Assembly (NCBI RefSeq): GCF_018904615.1
Contig: NZ_JADCNH010000005.1
Location: forward strand, 62,001 to 126,000
Length of the DNA stretch: 64,000 nucleotides
Direction: 5' to 3'
DNA from: Verticiella alkaliphila
Lineage (GTDB): Bacteria; Pseudomonadota; Gammaproteobacteria; Burkholderiales; Burkholderiaceae_B
The translations under genes and the position numbers were made by a program. Below, piece by piece: positions 33,908 to 41,296 of the stretch. The number at the start of each line of letters is the position of its first letter. Within the stretch, counting starts at the first letter, position 1. Under the pieces are notes generated by a model. That model searched no databases. It had not been told where the DNA came from and saw nothing but the letters and a program-made list of their open reading frames with translations.

Positions 33908-33936
33908 CTGGCTCCTTTCGAGAAGAGCGGAGCCAG
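33908..33936 (-). promoter_or_regulatory. Hairpin that buries the ribosome binding site at 33906
   Basis: CTGGCTCC and GGAGCCAG form eight perfect pairs with a 13-nt loop on the minus strand; the second arm is the GGAG two bases before the ATG. Confidence 0.55.
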
Positions 33937-33999
33937 CCCATGCGGACGATGGCATCCGCAGGGAATAGCCCAAGGCCGTTGGCGTCGGGCGATGGGGAA

Positions 34000-34040
34000 G
34001 AAAAATTGAGGGACATGGCCTTATGGGCGCATGTCCCTCA
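34000..34040 (-). terminator. Terminator after the 130-aa gene
   Basis: TGAGGGACATG and CATGTCCCTCA (11 pairs, 12-nt loop) followed by ATTTTTC on the minus strand, 39 nt past the stop at 34079. Confidence 0.82.
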
Positions 34041-34078
34041 CGGGGGGGCGAGAGGACAGTGGCGTGCCGGAGACCGGC

Positions 34079-34471
34079 TCACCAACCGCTGTAGTTCACC
34101 AGCAGGTCGGCGATGACCTTGCGGCGTTCCAGATCGAGACCGTCGAAGTCCGACAGCCCGTGGAAGCGGCAGCGCTTGAGCATGGCACCGCCCTCGCGCG
34201 CGTTGTAGAAGCTGACCATGGCGGACAGGAACATGCGTTCGCCGCTGCTCAGGACGCCGAGGGCATCGTTGAGCCGCAGCATGTCGGGACGCAAATCCCA
34301 CTTGGTGTTGGCCTGGTTCAGGCCTTCACGGGTGCCGTCGCCGAACCACTCGGGACCAGCAATCTCGACACCGCGCTTCCAGGCCTCGAAGAAGGCTTGG
34401 GGCGCGGCAGCGAAATGCTGCTCTTCCCGCATGATCTGATCGACGACTTCCCGCGGCAGTAGCTGGTTCAT
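34079..34471 (-). CDS. Hypothetical ICE protein, 130 aa
   Basis: It begins MNQLLPREVVDQIMREEQHF and contains LGVLSSGERMFLSAMVSFYN and FDGLDLERRKVIADLLVNY. Mostly helical and soluble. It is 21 bases downstream of the 70-aa gene's stop on the same strand, so the order 34705-34493 then 34471-34079 forms a two-gene unit ending in a terminator. Function unknown. Confidence 0.75.
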   Translation of the reverse strand: MNQLLPREVVDQIMREEQHFAAAPQAFFEAWKRGVEIAGPEWFGDGTREGLNQANTKWDLRPDMLRLNDALGVLSSGERMFLSAMVSFYNAREGGAMLKRCRFHGLSDFDGLDLERRKVIADLLVNYSGW

Positions 34472-34492
34472 GACGTGATTTCTCCAGTTGGA

Positions 34493-34705
34493 TCAGGGAA
34501 TGGCGAGCTGGGACCAGCCGCCTCTTTCGAGGGCGCGTTGAGCCGCGGCATAGCTGCGGAAGTACTCGCGGGATTCCCGCGAAACGGGACCTTCGGTATC
34601 GCGCGTGCCGATGTAGTGGCCGGCGGCGCTTTGCAAGACTTCGAGCGGCAGGAACTTGCCGCAGTAGGTCAGGGCCAACTGGCCGAAAGAGGCTTGCTGG
34701 GACAT
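34493..34705 (-). CDS. Small hypothetical ICE protein, 70 aa
   Basis: It reads MSQQASFGQLALTYCGKFLP and ends GGWSQLAIP; YFRSYAAAQRALERGGW suggests a short helical domain. ATG 34705 has AAGGAG. First gene of a unit whose leader contains element copy 4. No known domain. Confidence 0.7.
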   Translation of the reverse strand: MSQQASFGQLALTYCGKFLPLEVLQSAAGHYIGTRDTEGPVSRESREYFRSYAAAQRALERGGWSQLAIP

Positions 34706-34776
34706 GGACGGGCTCCTTGGAAAAGCGGGGCCTTGTCCCTCACGGGATGGCAGCTCCCGCACGCGGTTGATAAAAA

Positions 34777-34902
34777 GCATCAGCGTCACGGGGACGCTCA
34801 TCCGCAGAATTGATGCGATGCGGACTGGTGGGTGACGCGGGAGAGACCCGCGGCAGCCTGGAACCCTGGCTGCTGGCATGTGCTGACGAATCAGCGAACA
34901 TG
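34777..34902 (-). promoter_or_regulatory. Five-copy structured leader element, copy 4 (upstream of the 70-aa gene)
   Basis: Arms: GCATC/GATGC (34777-34781, 34812-34816) around AGCGTC/GACGCT; GCGGG-agaga-CCCGC (34837-34851); GCAGCC/GGCTGC (34853-34858, 34868-34873); CATGT-GCTGA-cgaa-TCAGC-ga-ACATG (34877-34902). It ends 72 nt before the ATG at 34705. The gap 34706-35035 (330 bases) holds this element and a terminator only. Confidence 0.7.
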
Positions 34903-34980
34903 CAGGCAGCTTCGTGCGAGGGCTGCGTCGCGTCAGTTGGAAAACGGCATTCGGCCCAGCCCCGATTGATGAGCACCGGA

Positions 34981-35010
34981 AAAGAAAAGCCCCGCATCGA
35001 GTACGGGGCT
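34981..35010 (-). terminator. Terminator after the 185-aa gene
   Basis: AGCCCCG-tactcgatg-CGGGGCT followed by TTTCTTTT on the minus strand, 26 nt past the stop at 35036. Confidence 0.85.
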
Positions 35011-35035
35011 GTCAGGAGGGTGCGGTGGCGCTGGG

Positions 35036-35593
35036 TCAATCGGGCTTGTCGCCCAGGACATGCTGCTTCCACAGGTCGAATGCCCGCTCGGGCGGAAGCT
35101 CGGCGAGGATGACGATGGGCTGGGCCTGCCTGGTGCGCAGCGACGCGAAGTACGCCTTGCGGTCGGCGATAGCCTTGAGCTTGATGCCTTTGATGAACAG
35201 CAGTTTGCCGTCCTTGATGAACAGCACCTTGTTGCCGATGTCGCGGTTGAAGGCGGCTCGCACCTTGCGCTCCGCGTGCATGGCATCGGCCAGTTCATCG
35301 ACCAGGAAGTCGAGCGTCATGTCGATGTAATGAGGGTCTTCACCCTCCTGACCTAGATCGAGCGGCGCAGGCGGCAAGCCCTTGGCAAAGGCTTCGGCCT
35401 GAGCCAGCAGCGTCGTCTTGCCATTGAGCGCGCGGAGGAATGTCGAGCCGCCATGCCCGTCGTTGCGGGCCTCGGCGATGGGAGTGCCGTCGAACACGAT
35501 GGTCGCGGTGAAGCACAGCGTTTCCTCGCTGGCGAAGTCGGCGACCTTGAGGTTCTTCAGCGTGATGCGGTCTTGCTTGGTGATGGTGTCCAT
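35036..35593 (-). CDS. Hypothetical ICE protein, 185 aa
   Basis: It begins MDTITKQDRITLKNLKVADF and contains TATIVFDGTPIAEARNDGHG, HYIDMTLDFLVDELADAMHA and KDGKLLFIKGIKLKAIADRK. A GDGHGG-like turn and alternating strands suggest a compact alpha/beta fold. I do not recognise it. Element copy 5 lies upstream; a terminator follows. Confidence 0.75.
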   Translation of the reverse strand: MDTITKQDRITLKNLKVADFASEETLCFTATIVFDGTPIAEARNDGHGGSTFLRALNGKTTLLAQAEAFAKGLPPAPLDLGQEGEDPHYIDMTLDFLVDELADAMHAERKVRAAFNRDIGNKVLFIKDGKLLFIKGIKLKAIADRKAYFASLRTRQAQPIVILAELPPERAFDLWKQHVLGDKPD

Positions 35594-35670
35594 GGGAAGT
35601 CCTGAAATCGACCGGGTGGCGACATGCCCCTGACGGGACGTGGCGACCATCCCGTGGGTTGGAGAAAGGA

Positions 35671-35799
35671 GGCATCGGTGCCCCGGTGGGCAGCGTTCGC
35701 CGGTGAGATGCCGAAGCGAACTGGTGGGTGGCGTGGGCGGAACCCACGGCAGCCTTGACACCCTGGCTGCGGGCTGCTGCCGATACATCGGCAATGCAG
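35671..35799 (-). promoter_or_regulatory. Five-copy structured leader element, copy 5 (upstream of the 185-aa gene)
   Basis: Arms: GGCATC/GATGCC (35671-35676, 35707-35712) around TGCCC-cggt-GGGCA; GTGGG-cggaa-CCCAC (35733-35747); GCAGCC/GGCTGC (35749-35754, 35765-35770); CTGC/GCAG (35774-35777, 35796-35799) around TGCCGAT-ac-ATCGGCA. The CATG/CATG of the other copies is here CTGC/GCAG, still paired. It starts 37 nt after the methyltransferase stop and ends 77 nt before the ATG at 35593. Confidence 0.7.
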
Positions 35800-35835
35800 G
35801 GGGAGAATGGCGCGGCCGGCAGGCTGCGTCGTCGA

Positions 35836-37443
35836 TCAATCCGAAGCGGTCGAGTCCGTCTTGTGCAGGCACTGCACCAGCCGGTTGCCCAGCCAAGCCA
35901 TGCACGGGACGGCCATGGAGTTGCCAATCGCCTTGTAGCGCGGAGCGTCTGCGGCAGGCTTGCCGCGATAGGGGATCAGCGTGTAGTCGTCGGGCATGCC
36001 CTGCAGCCGCTCGCACTCCATGGGCATCAGCCGCCGCACCCGCCATTGCGACCAGTCCGCTGCACCGGATTCATTCCAGTCGTAGCGGAAATGTGCCTCG
36101 AAGTCGGGGGCCAGGACATGGGGCTTGTCTGCGCCGCCGCCGCTGGTACGCAACGCCGCCGCAACGCTTCCGCCCAGTTCGGCGGCAAGACCCTGCGTCC
36201 GTCCCCGCAGGGCAACGCAGGCCACCATCGGCACACCGTAGCCCGGCTTGCCGTTGGACAGGACGGTGCAAGACACCTGTCCATGGCCCGACTCGAAGCG
36301 CACTTCGCCGCGGTTGTTCTGCGCGAAGGCGATGGCGGGCACGACGCCTGCGTTCGCATGGCTGTTGCGATGCCCGCCGGCACGCAGCGTCGGCGTCAGT
36401 TCGATCGTGGCGTCCGCGCCGCTGCCCTGGGCGGTGAAGGCGATGATCGGCACGCCCTTTCCCGTACCGTCCTCGCTGCTGCCCTTGCCGTTGTTGGCGG
36501 TGTCGAGGGTGTGGGCGATGCTGCCGGCGATGGACTGCACCATGAACGTCTCGGTGCGGATGTCGTGCTTGGGACCCGCGGCCATCAGGCATGCCGCAAC
36601 ATCGACGGGGCCAATGCCGCCGCTGAATCCGAACGTCGTCGTGACCTTGCCGTAGGGCTGGTTCAGTCCAGCGAATCCTGCGTATCCGCCTGCTGCTGCA
36701 GCACCCGGTCCAGCAGCGCGGGCAGCTTCTTGCCACGGCGCACGGCCCGCAGAAGAATCCCCGCGCAGGCCTGTGCGCTCAAAAAGTACTTCGGAGGGAT
36801 CGAGGTCATCACCACCACATGCCACAAGAAACACGCGCTTGCGGCGTTGGGCGACACCGAAATATTGAGCGTCGAGCACGCGCCAGGCGATGCGGCGGCG
36901 GGGTCCAGACACACAACCAGCGTGCGCCCATTTTTCCCCTGGCGGCTGGAGCGCACGGCTTTCTCCGGCCAGTGCTCCCAGGAAATGCCCGAAGGCATTG
37001 CTGCGGTCGTTGAGGACGCCGGGGACGTTTTCCCAGACGAGCGTTGCCGGCGGGCGGCGGTCTTGGTGGCGGGTTTGGTCGATGGCATTTGCAAGCTCCA
37101 CATAGGCAAGGGTCAAGGCGCCGCGCGGGTCGTTCAGCCCCTGGCGCGCGCCGGCAACGCTGAACGACTGGCACGGCGTGCCGCCGACCAGGATGTCGGG
37201 CGCCGGCACGGTGCCGGCGCGCACCTGACGGGCGATCGCGGTCATGTCGCCCAGGTTGGGCACATGGGGGTAACGGTGGGCGAGCACGGCGCTCGGGAAC
37301 GGCTCGATCTCGGCGAACCACGCGGCTTTGAGGCCGAGGGGTTGCCATGCGAGGCTCACGGCCTCGATGCCGCTGCACACGCTGCCGTACAGCAGTGGCG
37401 CGGCCTGGGGTGCACCGCGAAGGGTGCAAGGTTGCGGGTTCAT
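35836..37443 (-). CDS. C5-cytosine DNA methyltransferase (Dcm-like), orphan
   Basis: The 535-aa enzyme has motif I SVCSGIEAVS (21-30), the catalytic motif IV GGTPCQSFS (Cys91), ENVPG (138-142), QRRKRVF (about 202-208) and a late motif IX/X pair (MPMECERLQGMPDDYT, YKAIGNSMAVP). A long Gly-rich variable part (about 215-450) holds the target-recognition region. No cognate endonuclease is visible, so it probably serves anti-restriction or regulation. The ATG at 37443 has GGAGACC upstream. Confidence 0.9.
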   Translation of the reverse strand: MNPQPCTLRGAPQAAPLLYGSVCSGIEAVSLAWQPLGLKAAWFAEIEPFPSAVLAHRYPHVPNLGDMTAIARQVRAGTVPAPDILVGGTPCQSFSVAGARQGLNDPRGALTLAYVELANAIDQTRHQDRRPPATLVWENVPGVLNDRSNAFGHFLGALAGESRALQPPGEKWAHAGCVSGPRRRIAWRVLDAQYFGVAQRRKRVFLVACGGDDLDPSEVLFERTGLRGDSSAGRAPWQEAARAAGPGAAAAGGYAGFAGLNQPYGKVTTTFGFSGGIGPVDVAACLMAAGPKHDIRTETFMVQSIAGSIAHTLDTANNGKGSSEDGTGKGVPIIAFTAQGSGADATIELTPTLRAGGHRNSHANAGVVPAIAFAQNNRGEVRFESGHGQVSCTVLSNGKPGYGVPMVACVALRGRTQGLAAELGGSVAAALRTSGGGADKPHVLAPDFEAHFRYDWNESGAADWSQWRVRRLMPMECERLQGMPDDYTLIPYRGKPAADAPRYKAIGNSMAVPCMAWLGNRLVQCLHKTDSTASD

Positions 37444-37962
37444 GTCGGGTCTCCTGTTCGTGTGGCCCGGGGCGGGCCGGGACGTTGATAGGCAGGAGAA
37501 AGGCGCCGAAGGCCCTGCGGCCTTCGGCTCGGGAGGACAGAACCACCCGTGGGCTGGTGCAGGCCCGGTCGTCGCTAGAACCGTCTGCTCATCAGCAATC
37601 ACACCCGGCGCATGTCGTGGTTCGCGCCGGCATCGTCTGGCGCACATCCGCGCACAAAGGGAGCCCGTTTTTGCGCCGGCGGGCACCGGCACCGAATACC
37701 GCTGACCACGAAGGGTCTCCGGGTGGCTCGCGCAGCTTGGCAAGCCACCGGGGGACCCTTCGCAGAGGCGGGAGAAATGCAGATCAGCAGAACGCGCAGG
37801 AGGCGGTTCGCGGAGAAGCTACCTTCAGGTCCCGCGGCCGGGGATGACCAAGCGGGACGCGCACACGGACAAGAAGGCGTTGCGCGCTGGGCGTCCCGCA
37901 GGGCGTGCGGAACACAGGCCGCGCCGCCGATGGCGGGCACGGCTCACGGGGAACGGGGTCGG
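37444..37962. other. 519-base gap between topB and the cytosine methyltransferase, with several inverted repeats
   Basis: I see no convincing gene. It holds GCCGAAGGCC-ctgc-GGCCTTCGGC (37504-37527), a 20-base imperfect inverted repeat (CGAAGGGTCTCCGGGTGGCT at 37709-37728 against 37743-37762, two positions unmatched, 14-nt loop) and GCGGGACGC/GCGTCCCGC (37853-37861, 37890-37898). None resembles the five-copy leader element clearly. Candidates are a promoter region for the methyltransferase, a small RNA, or a transfer or replication site. Confidence 0.5.
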
Positions 37963-39975
37963 TCAGGAGCCTTTGCGGCCGCTGCGGCGCGGGCGCGAGG
38001 CACCACGCTTGGACGTGCCGGATTCGACCGGCAGCGTGCCTTTGCAGTCGGGGTAGCGACTGCACGACCAGAATGGGCCGCTCTTGCCGGTGCGCTGGCG
38101 CGTCGGTGCGCCGCACTGTGGGCAAGGCGGTCCGTGGGGAACCTTGATGGACAGGGACGTGCTGCCGTACTGCGCGATCAACTGTGAGATCCATGCAGCC
38201 TGCTTGCCGATGAATACGTCCAGCGTGAGCTGTCCAGCTTCGATCATGTCCAGCGCCTGTTCCCAGACGGCGGTTGTCCCTGGGTCGGCAATCGCTGTGG
38301 GCACCGCGTCGATCAGGGTGAAGGCCGCATCCGAGGCGCGGATGGCGCGGCCCTTCTTCATGAGGTAGCCCCGCGTCAGCAGGCCACTGATGATGTTGGC
38401 CCGCGTCGCTTCGGTGCCGATGCCGACCGTATCCTTGAGCTTCTGTTTCAGGCGCGGGTCCGAGACCAGTTTGGCGACGCCCTTCATGGACTTGACCAAC
38501 TCGCCCTGCGTATAGGGCCGAGGGGGCAGCGTCTTGAGCGCCTTCAGATCGACGTCGGCCACCTGACATGCCAGGCCCTCGCGCAGCGCGGGCAGTACCT
38601 GGCTGCGCGCCGCAGGGTCGCCATCCTCCTCGGATTGCGGTTCGGCCAGCACCAGGCGCCACCCCTTGACGACGACCTGCTTGCCGGTGGCCGCCAGCGT
38701 CTGCTGGCCGCAGGAGAGGTTCGCCACAGTGCGGTCGAACTCGTGGTGAGGAAGGAATTGCGCCAGGTAATGCGCCCGGATCAGCCGATACACTGCCAGT
38801 TCCTTCTCACTCATGGTCGAGAGGTTCGCCGGTTCGAGCGTCGGGATGATGCCGTGGTGAGCAGACACCTTCGCGTCGTTCCAGGCGCGTGAGCGTTGAG
38901 TGCGGTCGAGCTGGTCCATGATCGGTCGCAGCAAGGGATCGGTCTTGACCAGGCTGTCGAGGACCGTTGGCACCTCGGCGAACATGCTTTCGGGCAGGTA
39001 GCCCGAATCGGAGCGCGGGTACGTCGTGGCCTTGTGCGTCTCGTATAGGGCCTGAGCAATGTCTAAGGTCTCCTGCACATCGAGCCCAAGCTGCCTGGAA
39101 CACACCTCCTGCAAGGTCCCCAGGTCGAACGGCAGCGGCGGGCCTTCCCGCACGCGCTCGGTTTCGACCGCCACCACCTGGGCGCTGTCCGCGGCGCGGA
39201 TCTGCTGCGCGGCGTGCTGCGCGATGGGCTGCTGCAGGCAGCGGCCGGCGTCGTCGGTGCATGCTTTCGGGGGAACCCACTGCGCGGTGAAAGCCTGGCT
39301 GCCAGCGGACAGGGACACGTCGATGGCCCAGTACGGCACGGACACGAAGGCTGCGATCTCGCGATCCCGGTCCACGACCAGTTTGAGCGTCGGGGTCTGG
39401 ACGCGACCGACCGACAGCACGCCGTCGTAGCCGGCCTGCCGCCCCAGCACCGTGAACAACCGGCTGAGGTTCATGCCGACGAGCCAGTCCGCCCGAGAGC
39501 GCGCCAGCGCCGAGTAGTACATCGGCAAGGTCTCGGCCGATGGCCGGAGCTTGCCGAGTGCGGCGCGAATGGATGCGTCGTTGAGCGCCGACAGCCACAG
39601 CCGCTCGATGGGGCCGCGGTAGCCGCACAGGTCGATGATCTCGCGCGCGATCAACTCGCCCTCGCGGTCGGCATCGGTAGCGATGACAAGCTGGGTCGCC
39701 TTCGCCAGAAGCGCCTTGACGACCTTGAACTGCGTGGCGGTTTTCGGTTTGACCTCGACCCGCCAATGCTGGGGAATGATGGGCAACTGCTCGATGGACC
39801 AGCGCTTCAACTGCTCGTCGTAGGCTTCGGGCGCTGCGGCTTCCACGAGATGGCCGATGCACCAGGTGACGGTGACGCCGGAACCGTTGAGGCAGCCTTC
39901 ACCGCGCTGCGTGGCACCGAGAATCCGGCCAATGTCTTTGCCCTGGGAGGGCTTCTCGCACAAGAACAGCCGCAT
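37963..39975 (-). CDS. topB: DNA topoisomerase III (type IA)
   Basis: The 670-aa protein starts MRLFLCEKPSQGKDIGRILG (Toprim domain; DADREGE near 100). The active-site Tyr319 lies in KATTYPRSDSGYLP. A C-terminal zinc finger follows (CPQCGAP, CSRYPDCKG) with a basic tail. Type IA topoisomerases on ICEs probably help resolve DNA during rolling-circle replication and transfer. The ATG at 39975 is chosen by homology; frames extending upstream are non-homologous. The shared motif copy d lies 74 nt upstream. Confidence 0.93.
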   Translation of the reverse strand: MRLFLCEKPSQGKDIGRILGATQRGEGCLNGSGVTVTWCIGHLVEAAAPEAYDEQLKRWSIEQLPIIPQHWRVEVKPKTATQFKVVKALLAKATQLVIATDADREGELIAREIIDLCGYRGPIERLWLSALNDASIRAALGKLRPSAETLPMYYSALARSRADWLVGMNLSRLFTVLGRQAGYDGVLSVGRVQTPTLKLVVDRDREIAAFVSVPYWAIDVSLSAGSQAFTAQWVPPKACTDDAGRCLQQPIAQHAAQQIRAADSAQVVAVETERVREGPPLPFDLGTLQEVCSRQLGLDVQETLDIAQALYETHKATTYPRSDSGYLPESMFAEVPTVLDSLVKTDPLLRPIMDQLDRTQRSRAWNDAKVSAHHGIIPTLEPANLSTMSEKELAVYRLIRAHYLAQFLPHHEFDRTVANLSCGQQTLAATGKQVVVKGWRLVLAEPQSEEDGDPAARSQVLPALREGLACQVADVDLKALKTLPPRPYTQGELVKSMKGVAKLVSDPRLKQKLKDTVGIGTEATRANIISGLLTRGYLMKKGRAIRASDAAFTLIDAVPTAIADPGTTAVWEQALDMIEAGQLTLDVFIGKQAAWISQLIAQYGSTSLSIKVPHGPPCPQCGAPTRQRTGKSGPFWSCSRYPDCKGTLPVESGTSKRGASRPRRSGRKGS

Positions 39976-40048
39976 GTCCGTCCATCCCGATTCCCGTTGT
40001 TCATGGAGTTGCTGGAATCGAGGATGCCGAGCGCCACCTGGGGCAGCA

Positions 40049-40060
40049 GCAAACAAGCCG
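40049..40060 (-). promoter_or_regulatory. Shared tra-operon motif, copy d (CGGCTTGTTTGC)
   Basis: On the minus strand CGGCTTGTTTGC, 74 nt upstream of topB, sharing CTTGTTTGC/ATTGTTTGC with the three tra copies. It is the weakest copy. Confidence 0.38.
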
Positions 40061-40179
40061 CATGCAGCGGCGACCGCTTTCACGGAATGGAATGGCTTGG
40101 GCGGGGTGGCGCGTGGCCGCAGGTGTGCGGACCGGAAGCCGCGATTTGCGGGAGCGCGTGGAAGTCGGTGGACGTTGGT

Positions 40180-40202
40180 GGAGCTATCCCCTGGGGATAG
40201 CT
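40180..40202. repeat. 23-bp palindrome, copy 1
   Basis: GAGCTATCCCC, one central T, then GGGGATAGCTC, a perfect inverted repeat, in the 280-base gap between topB and ssb. Two more copies stand at 42191 and 42323. Candidate binding site for a dimeric protein such as the ParB-like or replication protein encoded next to it. Confidence 0.75.
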
Positions 40203-40255
40203 CGCGAGCGCATGGAGGGCGGCGAAGCATTGCGGCCGCCGCCCTCCATGCCGGT

Positions 40256-40696
40256 TCACTTCCTGCGCTTCGCCTCCTTCGGCGCGGTCGATTCTTGAGC
40301 GGCCTGGGGCTTCGGTTCTGCCTCCTGCGGCTTCGGACTGAGGGCCACGGACTCGATGCGGTACGGCAGGATGCCGACGCTGCGCGCATTGATTTGCCAG
40401 GTTTCGCGCGGCTGATCCTCGTTGTCCGTCCAAGGTTCGCGCTCCATGCGGCCGACGACCAGCACGCGCATGCCTTTCTGGTACAGGTCCTTCCAGTGCT
40501 CGGCGTCGCGGTGCCAGATTTCCACCGGCGCCCAGAAGCCGCCCCGGTCCTCGAACGTGCCATCCTTCTTCGGCACAGGGTTGTCGAAATAGACGTTCAG
40601 GCGTAGCAGGCGGCTGGGTTCGTCGTTGCCGTTGGGGAATTCGCGGTACTCCGGTGGCGAACCGATGTTGCCTTCGCCGGAAAAATGCGTGCTCAT
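40256..40696 (-). CDS. ssb: Single-stranded DNA-binding protein
   Basis: The 146-aa product begins MSTHFSGEGNIGSPPEYREF and has the OB-fold pattern with RLNVYFDNPVP, GFWAPVEIWHRDAEHWKDLY and KGMRVLVVGRMEREPW. The C-terminus is Lys-rich and lacks the acidic DDxPF tip of host SSB. GGAG precedes the ATG at 40696. In ICEclc ssb is expressed with inrR in transfer-competent cells; here it follows the DUF3158 gene. It probably coats transferred or replicating ICE strands. Confidence 0.88.
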   Translation of the reverse strand: MSTHFSGEGNIGSPPEYREFPNGNDEPSRLLRLNVYFDNPVPKKDGTFEDRGGFWAPVEIWHRDAEHWKDLYQKGMRVLVVGRMEREPWTDNEDQPRETWQINARSVGILPYRIESVALSPKPQEAEPKPQAAQESTAPKEAKRRK

Positions 40697-40768
40697 GGTG
40701 TGATCTCCGTGGTGGTTGAAATACCCGTGCCTCGTCGGCGCCGGGAGCGTGCTGGATGCCCGGCGCAA

Positions 40769-41296
40769 TCACCGATCGCGCATTGCGGCGGGAATGGGCG
40801 TGAGCCGGCGCAGGTAGGCGTCGTCCGCCTCGGCCGCCTTGCTGGCGCATTCCTGCGCCTGCCTGCCCAGGGTGTGCAGCAGGCTGATCTGCATGTTCAA
40901 CGTGATGCGCTGCAGCTCGATCGCGTGCAGGTCGGCCAGCAGGTTGACGGGTGTGCTGCTGCTGGCGACCAGCTCCCGCCACAGCGCCACGCCCATGGCC
41001 GATCTGTCGTGTCTGCGCCAGCGCAAGAAGACGGTTCCTGCGCCAGTGGTCTGTTGGGCCAGTTCGATGGGCAGCAGGTGGAAGGGGTGCCCGCATGCCT
41101 GCTCCAGCACCTGTCGCTGTGCCAGGGCAATCAACTCGTCGCGCATGGCGAAGCACTGGCTGGCCCAGGCCTCGAAGTCCCCTTTACCCTTAAAAGGCTT
41201 TAAAAGGCCTTTTAGATAGGCCGCGTGTTCCAGCCGCATGAAGGCACCCTGTTGCAGGCCTCGGAAGTAGCGGGTCGGTGGGTTCGGATCGCTCAT
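40769..41296 (-). CDS. DUF3158 family ICE protein (position of InrR)
   Basis: The 175-aa protein matches DUF3158: YFRGLQQGAFMRLEHAAYLK, FHLLPIELAQQTTGAGTVFL and FLRWRRHDRSAMGVALWREL. Its size and location just upstream of ssb match inrR of ICEclc, a positive factor for integrase expression; that equivalence is from memory and not verified. Its start overlaps the TIGR03761 stop by four bases. Confidence 0.83.
   Translation of the reverse strand: MSDPNPPTRYFRGLQQGAFMRLEHAAYLKGLLKPFKGKGDFEAWASQCFAMRDELIALAQRQVLEQACGHPFHLLPIELAQQTTGAGTVFLRWRRHDRSAMGVALWRELVASSSTPVNLLADLHAIELQRITLNMQISLLHTLGRQAQECASKAAEADDAYLRRLTPIPAAMRDR

Noticed and set aside
37540-37625. A possible sixth copy of the five-copy leader element upstream of the cytosine methylase
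   Set aside because: Only short pairings (CGGT/ACCG, TGCT/AGCA) and a nearby GCATGTC could be found; the diagnostic GCAGCC/GGCTGC-type stem is absent.
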